A stretch of DNA of 25,062 bases, from assembly GCA_003427395.1 (NCBI GenBank), contig BFEA01000178.1, forward strand, positions 1,132,249 to 1,157,310, read 5' to 3'. This document shows positions 1 to 7,650 of the stretch, in pieces. Positions within the stretch are counted from its first letter, which is position 1. Each line of letters starts with the position of its first letter. The stretch comes from Chara braunii. Lineage: Eukaryota > Streptophyta > Charophyceae > Charales > Characeae. Below the pieces are notes generated by a model. That model searched no databases. It had not been told where the DNA came from and saw nothing but the letters and a program-made list of their open reading frames with translations. Both the position numbers and the translations under genes were made by a program.

Positions 1-46
1 AAAGNNNNANCNNCGAANAGAACCTTATCCCGNANCCACACANCCG

Positions 47-49
47 CTN

Positions 50-120
<71 letters not shown>
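47..120. repeat. (CT)n microsatellite at contig start
   Basis: Uninterrupted CT dinucleotides follow a stretch rich in N calls, so the contig begins in low-quality sequence. The tract sits where dispersed repeat copy B (about 6577-6594) has only a short CT run just before its GATGCGGACCGTCCGTCG block. I infer that this microsatellite expanded from a pyrimidine tract already in the repeat. Confidence 0.95.
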
Positions 121-1177
121 NTTTGCTCTCGTTGCACGCAGTCCGTCGCCTCGCATCAACACCCACGATATCGGCAGTCCGTCACCACATATCAACATAG
201 AGTTGTCACCGCGCTTGGTTTAAGTATGCAAGCCAGGTTCGCCCGTGCGCCACAGTCCGTCGCGGCCCCGCATGTCAACCCCGCATACCCGCCACCAGCT
301 CGTCGGATCGCCCAACTCTAGCACTCACTTACCTTCCAAACTTGCTTGTTAGCCGACCCTCACAGATCGTGCTAACCTCGAAATCCGTAGAGAGCAAACT
401 AATCGCGCTTGCAAAATTTATAGCATGCATGCCTGCGCGAAAGGTACCGGATTAAGCCCAGAAGGACAAGAACAGAAGAGAGGAAGTGCCTACGTCTGCA
501 TGGCCAGGCCGCGACGTGGAGGTCGTAGTCACACTCCACGCATCGATTCGGTCATGCAGGCGCTTCCGCCAATTAGAACAGATTATGCGAGACGAGAAAG
601 AAGAAGAAGGCGGGCAACATAGGAAAACCAAAAAGGAAGAAGGATTACAGTTACGATCGCGCCCGCCAAAAACGACAGTTGCACAAGATTAAAGGCAGGA
701 TCTAGTCAGAACCCAGTTCCCCGCGCAACAAGATGCGTGCGAACGCTGAGTGAAAAAAAAAAAACTGAGTACCTAAATTCCTAGTCTTAGTCCTAATTGC
801 AAAAGGAAATTCCGAAAAGGAAATCAATTCCGAGAGCCCGTGAGGGCTCGACATCAGTTAAAAATTCAAAAACGATATTCCCTCACGATGATCGTGCCAA
901 AATTCCTAGTGCTCACAGCAGAACAAGAAGAGGAAAAAAAAAGTTGTGGTACGGTTATTCTTCGCGCTCGGCACAACGCGATTACCCAACCGTTGGCACG
1001 GGATCTTCCCGACACCGATCCGACAACTTCCAGCAAAAACAAAAGGAAACGAGGGCATCCATGAAACTAGGCCGTCCGACCCATCTTTGCACGACTCACC
1101 CCTTCGACTTGTCGTATTCAACCCCCCCTAGCGGCCTTGCGCGGAAAGTCGCGCGGTTACAGAAGTAGTTCGTCACA
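121..1177 (-). repeat. Dispersed repeat family R, copy A
   Basis: One of five diverged copies in this window (A here, B 6485-7650, E 10027-11170, C 12869-14189, D 17122-18456). Strand is given so that the shared terminus, consensus TGTGACGAACCAC, comes first; in this copy it lies at the right-hand end as its reverse complement (1165-1177). Shared landmarks, in copy A order, are a GTCCGTCG/CCACAGTCCGTCG block (143-258), a TTTATAGCATGCATGC block (418-433), a short palindrome with arms GAGCCC/GGGCTC (834-849), and the terminus. The family is unidentified. The TG start and TATA-like motifs fit an LTR, but no second end or PBS is visible. The ORFs in it are mostly low-complexity Arg/Lys-rich readings, except the segment at 500-559 discussed in the findings. 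Confidence 0.8.
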
Positions 1178-1525
1178 TATGTGACACCGAGGGGATTCCA
1201 ATCTTGAGCAAGCTCCTGCTTGCTCTCTCATTAGGGGTCGATCGGTTATCCGATGATCGATGCAGAGCTGACACGCGCCACTTACCGTAGGATTTGAGTA
1301 TGGAAGTCATCCAATGGTAGCATTCGTGCGCTCAATCCAAAATATTGCCTAAACAAGGCAATGTAATATCAGTCGGGGAGGCAGTTGATGGGCTTGGGGA
1401 AGAGGGGGCATGAAGTGATGAATTTCCCCATCGCTGGAGGGGAGTGGGGCGAAATGGAAGGAACGATGGATGTGGGGAAAGCGAGGGTGTCGACGTTGAT
1501 GGGGGAGACAAGCGAGGTAATCCGA
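1178..1525. other. Unassigned spacer
   Basis: No convincing gene. The left edge is a palindrome, GTCACATATGTGAC (1172-1185), formed where the repeat A terminus meets a second TGTGAC in the opposite direction. The minus strand remains G-poor and Pro/Ser-rich when translated, which may be decayed 3' sequence of the neighbouring accessory frame. Confidence 0.5.
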
Positions 1526-2752
1526 TTAGAGGGTGCAAAGGGTGCGGCGGTTGGCGGTGCGGAAGTCGTCATATTCTTCGCAGGCGGGGATCGTGCCCAC
1601 GATGATGTAGTAAACCTCTATATTATTGTACTCTCGCCAATCCACTCTAAAGAGGGATGGCGGGATAATGACCGGGGACGAAGCCTGTGTGCCCTCATCT
1701 CGACGTAAGCGAAGGGCTGTGGGTCGGGCCAAGGAGGATTGGGAGGGCGATCGACTTCTTCGGTGGCGTCGGGTTCTTGATCCCCCCGCGGGGATATCAT
1801 TTCGCTCGTCCTTCTCCCGCAACGACTTTGGATTGCGCGCAGGATCGTCCTTCTGCGGTGGTGGCCCCCCTGATTTTTCGATCGGCCGCTTACCTCCTGC
1901 TGCCGGCCGTACTCTTTGTGCTACGACCTCCCTTTCTCTCGAGCTCAGTTCATCGGGTCCGCTTGATCCACCCGATCCTGCTTCCTCCTCTCCTGATTCC
2001 ACCCGATCCGCGCTGGCTTCTTCCGACTCGGCGTCTTCTGATTCCCGATAGTCGGGATCGTCCGACTAAGCTCCTGATCTGTCCTCCTCTGGCGTNGTCT
2101 CGCCTTCCGTATACTGGAGGTGATCGCCCTCCTCACTAGTCTCTCCTATGGGGACGCGCCGGATGAGTGGGTCCCACGTGGAGAGGCCGGTAACGTCAAT
2201 GGTCAGGTACCCACCCCTCGAGGGTCGGTAGTAGTCGTTCCCCTCCAATTCCGTACACGTGGACCAAAGAAGGTGTGGCTCGAGGGTATGGGTGAGTGCA
2301 CTCGTCCCAGGTCACTTGTCGCAATGTAAGAGAATCTCCAGGGGCAGATCGTCCAGTACTTGGGTCAGGAACACCAACAATTCGTCTCTGATGGAGCTCA
2401 TATGACCGTCACTCACTTGCCGAAATAGGATCCCTAAGAAGTCTCCCTCCGTGTCCGTCCTCCACCCCTGGACGAGCAGTAGCTCCACCTCGTCGTTCAG
2501 GATCTCGTCCTCTGCACTCCTGTCGGCAGGCTCCGCCCAATGNAAGGCAATCTCGAGGAGGCAGAAACTGAGCGCCACGTAAGCTTGCCGCCACTGCGTC
2601 CACTTAGGCGCGTCGAGAATCGACACATCTAAGGGCTTGATTGTGAAGGACAGGGAGACTTCCTCCACCGATTGCCAAAATGTGGGGATGTCGGCGGGGA
2701 GGTTGAAGGTAGAGAGACGATGGCGGTTCATTGAGGCCGAAAGAAGGGACAA
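1526..2752 (-). pseudogene. Broken accessory ORF of unknown function
   Basis: Three consecutive open segments (2752-2312, then to 2066, then 2002-1526) lie in one minus-strand frame, separated by only two in-frame stops (TGA near 2312, TAG near 2066). This suggests a single frame of about 400 codons that acquired two nonsense changes. The first ATG is at 2731-2729. The N-terminal half (about 140 residues) looks globular, with Trp-rich hydrophobic segments (FTIKPLDV, WTQWRQAYVALSF, LLLVQGWRTDTEGDF). The middle has YYRPSRGGYL and RRVPIGETSEEGDHL. The C-terminal third is low-complexity, acidic then Arg/Ser-rich. I recognise no Pfam-type domain. It abuts a Ty3/gypsy pol remnant on the other strand and lies on the same strand as the gag/LTR at 4640-6130. 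I infer an extra ORF carried by a retroelement, less likely a host gene fragment. Two codons contain N. Confidence 0.55.
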
Positions 2753-2822
2753 AGCATCGAGAGAGTGACTCGCACCACAATTGCCAACGAAAACGATGAA
2801 TATTTGGGCCCCCGTTAACTGT

Positions 2823-3677
2823 CTCTCCTTTTCTACTTCTCATGAGGGACATGTGCAACACATTGAGTAGACACTGCACGCACTGAAGGACGCAGGATTC
2901 AAAGTGGCGCTTGAGAAGTGCCAGTTTTTCATCACGGAGATCTCCTTCCTCGGCCACGTCGTTACGATCCAAGGGTTGCAGACGGAGCCCCAGAAAGTAA
3001 CAACTGTGAGAGACGCACCGGTGCCGACGTCTATATCGCAAGTCCACGCCTTTTTGGGGTTGGCATCGTACTATCGAAGGTCCATCAAGGGGTTTGCAGC
3101 GATAAGGGGACCGCTCACGAATCTGCTAAAGAAGGATCAGTCGTTGATCTGGACCCCGCAGTGCGATCGGGGTTTTGGAGAACTCAAGGCGGCCCTGGTT
3201 TCAGCCCCGGTCCTTATAAGGCCGGACCCAGAAAAGCCATTTGTTCTCATCACCGATTAGCAACCGGAGGCGGTTTCAGCGATCTTGGCCCAAGTGGGAC
3301 CCGACGGCCTCGAACACGTGGTGGAATACGCGTTCAAAACAGTGCCGTCCTGGAAGCGCACCTATGCGGCCCCGACGAGGGAATGCTATGCAGCCTTGTG
3401 GGGGATNAGTCACTTCCGAGCATATTTGTATGGCCGAAGATTCATGCTGGTAACTGACCACGAACCGCTGTTGGCNCTGAAGAAGTCCAAGGATTACTCG
3501 GGCATGATCGGGCGATGGGACACCATACTGCAGAGGATGGACTTTGACATCCGTCATCGGAAACACAAGAAACACGGCAACACAGACGGACTGACATGAC
3601 TTCACCGTCCTTACAAGGTGCCAAGGAGTGAGGAAGTCACCCCNTGGCTCGACCTNGAACCAACNAACGAGCCTTGA
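2823..3677 (+). pseudogene. Ty3/gypsy pol remnant: RT C-terminus and RNase H
   Basis: One reading frame gives the end of a Ty3/gypsy reverse transcriptase followed by RNase H. The RT part starts just downstream of where the YxDD box would be. It shows the HALKDAGFKVALEKCQFF and ISFLGHVV signatures, then AFLGLASYYRRSIKGFA (the RT thumb region). RNase H follows with candidate acidic catalytic residues in FVLITD, PTRECYA and LVTDHEPL. The frame ends in HRPYKVPRSEEV-like sequence. It is broken by in-frame stops: TAG at 2859-2861, TAG at 3258-3260 (where relatives are expected to have Trp after FVLxTD) and TGA at 3597-3599 (probable Arg codon); the final TGA is at 3675-3677. Several N calls fall inside. 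The 5' half of RT, protease and gag are missing on this strand, so this is a truncated dead copy. Confidence 0.85.
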
Positions 3678-4130
3678 TACGGACGAGTGGAAATCCTACC
3701 AAAGGGTTAAGTGGACACGTGCACCCGACCCTACCTCTCCCTCCCTTTCCGATTCACGTCTCTCGGAACGATGAAAACTCCCCCTGACTCACTCTCTCNT
3801 GCCTGTTCTGATTCCCTCGCCCATTCGGATTTTCTTGCCGCTCTTCCGAACAAATTTTGTTATTTTTGCACGTGTATTTCATAAATTGACGAAGTAAATT
3901 GTTACCCCTTCGAGTCCGAGTTTGCCGATTGGGTGAACTGTGCCACGTGTGTCAATCGTGCGCATGGTGCATGCGTTCGATACCGAATGAGTAGTAAGGA
4001 ATGGAAGTGCCCTCTGGATAGGACGAATAAACTCCCTACTGAGGTTCGATTCGAGGCTTGTCGAATGGACGGCCCTGAATACGACGAGAAATACCGACGA
4101 GCGAAGGTATGGACAGATAAATCTCATTAG
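3678..4130 (+). pseudogene. Pol continuation with PHD-finger-like zinc module
   Basis: The same frame as the RNase H remnant continues here with stops at 3708 and 3882. From 3858 to 4019 it encodes a cysteine/histidine pattern matching a PHD finger: C-x2-C, a gap of about 20-30 residues, then C-x2-C-x4-H-x2-C (CATCVNRAHGAC) and a terminal W-x-C-P (EWKCP). PHD fingers carry an aromatic residue two positions before their seventh ligand, as here. The eighth ligand, expected three residues after the WKC Cys, is Asp. PHD fingers bind histone H3 tails in chromatin proteins; if real, this one might have guided integration or chromatin association, which is inference. It sits between RNase H and the integrase zinc domain. 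The alternative is a chance cysteine cluster, made less likely by order, spacing and shared frame. Confidence 0.5.
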
Positions 4131-4139
4131 CTAAACTAA

Positions 4140-4640
4140 CAGGCCTACCCTTGGACCATCTCACTAAGCATGACAGGCGTCGGGCTACCGAAAGATCCCA
4201 AGACTATCGATGGATCAACGTACATTTGGAAAAACGAAAGACGGGCGGATCAGGGTTATGGTTGACGGTTCCCCACCCTTTTCAGAGATATGATCGGACG
4301 AGGTCCGCGCACGAAGAACAGACCGCTCATTTCGCGATACGTGTCACCGAGGCAACTATCGACCAAAATCGATGGTTCTGGTCTAATATCCGCGTCGATG
4401 TGAAGCACGTGGCCGCTAACTGTCTATTCTGTGCTGCTGACCATGCGCCCCTTCGAGGGCCAAATACGATAGTCCCGGCAGAGGTAGAACGACTGTTTCA
4501 GCGAGTCAGTATGGATACAACTGATATAAACGTGCCACCTGGCCCCAACTGCTGCGAATATTCCATTCTCTTGGTACGGATCGATCATTTCTCGAAATAC
4601 ATCGAAGTCTATCCGTGTACAACCCGACTTGCTCACCTCG
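4140..4640 (+). pseudogene. Ty3/gypsy integrase N-terminus (HHCC and start of core)
   Basis: The reading starts in the pol frame (DPKTIDGSTYIWKN, 4190-4240), then must shift by one frame near 4250 to continue. The shifted frame gives an HHCC zinc-binding domain: SAHEEQTAHFAIRV carries the two His residues and NCLFC the two Cys. The beginning of the catalytic core follows, with VSMDTTDI holding the first acidic residue and RIDHFSKYIEVYP after it. Homology stops at about 4640, before the second Asp and Glu of the DDE triad. The sequence there collides with a minus-strand gag. Integrase joins retroelement DNA to the host chromosome; this copy cannot be functional. Confidence 0.8.
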
Positions 4641-5138
4641 CTAAGTTTTCACAAACATCCGATAAAATCGGTTTCGATATTTTGCGATAGATTGAAGGGG
4701 GTTTTGAACTCGGTCTTTAATCCTGAAAAGTGCTTGCTCTGGATGGACATAATCGAATCGATTCAGAAAATCTTGTTCAAAGGTCGGAAGATCTACCCAC
4801 ACATAGGTACTAAACCAGTGATGAGTATCTCCTTCTTATCGGGCGGGAATATTCACCTGAGCTTCGTTATCGTCGTACTGATGTGCCCGGAGCGTGGCCA
4901 GCCATGCTCCCCCGAGATGATGTGCAGGGTCGAACAGATAGAGATCAGGTGGCGTCATGGAAGCCCGCGCTCGTGGGGCCGGTTGATTAGGGTTTTGTTG
5001 ATTAGCATTCTGCTGTGGATTCGGATTAGCGTTCATGTTGGCTGCCCGTCGATTAGCCGATCTACTTCGGGTGATGACGGGGTCGCGTCTACGCGCGTTC
5101 CAGGGTCGAGGTCGCCCTCGGTTAGCCAGATCGCTCAA
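4640..5138 (-). pseudogene. Ty3/gypsy gag N-terminal fragment
   Basis: The minus-strand translation matches the plus-strand gag at 19940-20860. Shared segments are SDLANRG in the leader, a Gln/Asn/Pro-rich stretch after the ATG at 5036-5034, YLFDPAHHLGGAWLATLR, HHWFSTYVWVDLPTF, DFLNRFDYVHP and IKDRVQNPLQSIAKYRNRFYR. Gag forms the virus-like particle in which reverse transcription occurs. Translated similarity to the other copy begins upstream of the ATG, so either initiation is at a non-AUG codon (TTG at 5138) or the leader is conserved for another reason. The frame reaches TAG near 4645, then homology ends at the junction with the plus-strand integrase piece. The rest of gag-pol for this copy is absent. 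Confidence 0.8.
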
Positions 5139-5176
5139 TTATCGTGCTGTTAATCCTAAAATCCGGCCACGTGTCG

Positions 5177-5189
5177 GGCTCCAATACCA
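5177..5189 (-). promoter_or_regulatory. Primer-binding site, initiator tRNA-Met type
   Basis: On the minus strand this reads TGGTATTGGAGCC. It resembles TGGTATCAGAGC, the complement of the 3' end of plant initiator tRNA-Met used by many LTR retrotransposons to prime minus-strand DNA. It lies about 140 nt before the gag ATG, as in the second copy, and directly follows the conserved block GGGCGTGAGGT. Confidence 0.7.
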
Positions 5190-6130
5190 ACCTCACGCCC
5201 AGCGCGACTTCCTGATCGGAGTAGAGTGTGGGCTTGGAAGTGCGACAAGGGGTGTGCCAAGGATTTTTGGGAAAGTGGGGGTGGAGTCCCAGGTCAGAAA
5301 TGAAATCTCCTGTGGCAGAGTTTTTCGGGGGCACGAGTGCAATTTGGCAGTGAGGGCGGACCACCTCTGGTCATAAGGCAGATGGCATGCGAGGGTCATT
5401 CAAGGCCGTGCGATCCATCGGTTCTGAGGACAGCGGTTCGCTGGTATGTCCCTCCGTGGTGGATGGGGTTCCGATGAGTCAGGACGTCGGAAGTTGCCAC
5501 ATGGCGCTGGTCGTCGCGCGTTCGGGTTAGAACTTTGAGATTCCAGAGCTCTCTGGTCGCCGCGTCGTCGACAATTTTCGCAAGGCATGCTGGTCTAGTA
5601 TGGGGCTATGGCCTTCCACGGGACGACGCTGAGTCGATGATACGGAAGAAGGAGATGGAAAGGAGGGAAGTTGGTGGAGATAACGACAAATCCGGGGTGG
5701 GTGAAGTAGTGGGTGTGGTCCTGAGCGGGGAAATCAGAGCATCGGGGGTTGCTAGTGGTGGCGCAGTGAAACTCCCTAGGACACAGGCGATTCTCTGTTA
5801 GGCAAGGGTATCTCTCTTGGAGGGTTTCCTCTATCCAAGGGGTGAAATAGCCCGGGTTGTACAACAACGACTCTGAGCTCTCGGAGTGTGTCATTGTGTC
5901 ATCGTAGAGCTGCGAGATGTTTAAGGGTCTGTCTTCGCCGATGGCGACCACCGTGGGTGAGCACGTGCAGGCCGCGCGAATCGAGTCACGTTTACACGTG
6001 TTCACACAGGATGATGGCTTTGTTGCTTGAAGCGGAACGGCCACATTCAATCAGGCAATATCCCTACCATTGTGAGTCCCTTCCAGGGGCGACGATTCGG
6101 CGTATGTGGACACGTGTAAAGGCGTAGATC
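5190..6130 (-). repeat. LTR copy 1 of the gag-bearing element
   Basis: This is the region upstream of the PBS on the minus strand. Its end (ATCCTTGGCACACCCC, then AGTCGCGCTGGGCGTGAGGT) matches the sequences before the PBS at 19900 and at the end of 12018-12857. It contains ORF0 copy 1. The outer LTR end is not defined; about 6130 is an estimate from loss of similarity. The inner end lacks the usual terminal CA. Confidence 0.6.
5400..6050 (-). pseudogene. LTR-encoded ORF0, copy 1 (one nonsense codon)
   Basis: Open segments 6050-5595 and 5588-5400 are in the same frame and separated by a single TAG. The other two copies have Trp at that aligned position (RFWP, EPHWP), so this is a TGG to TAG change in a frame of about 217 codons. 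Conserved landmarks are YPCLTENRLC, HPGFVVIST, FPPF, LLPYHRLSVVPW and, after the stop, MPCENCRR. These align with YPCQTENEQLC, TPGFVAITT, LLPYHRLLVVPW and PCSDCR in copy 3. The C-terminus is basic and Pro/Ser/Arg-rich. Paired cysteines (C-x6-8-C and C-x2-C) suggest a possible zinc site; function is unknown and I recognise no family. The N-terminus is uncertain. Confidence 0.6.
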
Positions 6131-6484
6131 AGATTGCGTTTACATGCGCGCTCGCAAGGTGTCCGCCGGCTTTAGGGCAAACAGGTATCCGATCATATAA
6201 TCATCCCATAATTTTTTAGTATGCAAGATGCAGCAATCACAACAGTTCAATCAAACGATAAACTAAAATTCCTATCCTACTTACGAGTGCATCAGAGCCA
6301 GAAGCAAAGGCAAGGATCAGGCGGCAAACAGACACGACATCCATTCATTCATCCATCCATTCATTCATCCATCCATTCATTCAGCAACACACACATACAA
6401 CATATCTGAGATGGAAATTGCAAAGACAACTGTGAGCAAAAATCCAAGTCCAGATTCCGAAAAACAGAAATGGGCAAATCGCCC
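6131..6484. other. Spacer with a CATT/CATC tetranucleotide repeat
   Basis: Between LTR copy 1 and repeat copy B. It contains a simple repeat of CATT and CATC units at 6341-6383. The right end may be a weakly conserved extension of repeat B. No gene is apparent. Confidence 0.7.
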
Positions 6485-7650
6485 TGAGTCGCAATCAAAA
6501 TTTATATACACGAGCAGGGAGGGAGAAAAGATAAAGAAACAGCAAATCCGCATCCATCAACCTCAGCTCCCTCTTCCTCTCTCTCTCTCTCCGATGCGGA
6601 CCGTCCGTCGTCACGCACCAACCCATGAAGTCGTCACCCCGCTTAGTCCTTCCGCACCCGTCAGGTTCGCCCGCGCCCACATTCCGTCGTGGCCCGCGTC
6701 AACCCCGCGCGTTTGGCACCAGCTCGTCGGTTCGCCCGACTCCTGCTCTACTCACCTCTTACTTCGCTCGTGTGCCGACCCTCTCTAATCGCGCAACCCC
6801 GAGCTTCCAACAGCTGGTTAAGAGAGGGAACTAATCGCGCAGCCAAAATTTATTGCGTCCATGCATGCGTGAAGAACAAGGAAGTACAAGGACTTAGAAG
6901 GAGAGAAGGGGGAGAAACTGCCTGCGTCTACATGGCCCGATCGCGACGTGGGGGACGTAGCCGCTCTCCACTCATCCATCCGATGATGCCGACCGCGGGT
7001 ACCAAAGACGCAGCAAAAGAAAGAGACGAAGGGCGGGAAAGACGAAGCACAAGAAGAAAGATATAGTTACAATAGCGCCCTCCCAAAATTACAGTTACAC
7101 ACACAATTATTAGGCGCCGACTAATCAGAGTTCCGTTGCAGCCGCATAAAGAAGCGCGTAAGTAAAAAGCTCCACGCAGCAAAAAAAAATCCTACTTACA
7201 AAATTTCTAAATTCCTATCTAATGCGAGAAAAGCGAAAAGCACAAGTTTTGGAAAGAAAGTCCGAAATTCCGAGAGCCGTATAGGCTCGAGAAAATTTAA
7301 AAAGGAATTAAAAAAAAGAAAAATTCAAAAAGAACGAAGCAGAATTCCCGCGCGATGTCCGCACCTAAAATGTCCGAAACCGAAACAAAAGAAGCGACGT
7401 CAACATTTATTAATTGCGCGCATGACAGCGCGTCATTCACACAACCCATCAACCAATCGATCGTCCCGAGACTCACCCGACCCTGAACCCAACCATCCGA
7501 AAAGAGGCGACGAAAAAGACGAAGAAGCGAGGGCACCGATGCAATTTCCCATCGATCTCGATCTCCCGTAATTGGCCCAACCTTCCCAGCTTAGGACCCC
7601 TCATTGCAATCGTGCAGAAAATCGCGCACCACAGAAAGTGGTTCGTCACA
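6485..7650 (-). repeat. Dispersed repeat family R, copy B
   Basis: Homologous to copies A, C and D along most of its length: an AAAATTTATATACACGAG block (6498-6515), GGACCGTCCGTCG (6598-6610), the CATGGCCCGATCGCGACGTGG block (6931-6951), a palindrome with arms GAGCC/GGCTC (7274-7288), and the terminus CACAGAAAGTGGTTCGTCACA (7630-7650). The 100 bp before the terminus also match the left end of copy D (17122-17215, opposite orientation), which extends the shared end beyond what copy C retains. It abuts the 3' side of the LINE at 7651-9990. Confidence 0.8.

Noticed and set aside
2604-3047. 147-residue minus-strand ORF opposite RT
   Set aside because: Antisense shadow of the RT remnant and the accessory frame.
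5122-5364. 80-residue minus-strand ORF spanning LTR end, PBS and gag leader
   Set aside because: The frame is not kept in copy 3, and conservation there is explained by LTR end and PBS function.
6341-6383. CRISPR-like or tandem array
   Set aside because: Simple tetranucleotide repeat without spacers; nothing else in the window resembles a CRISPR array.
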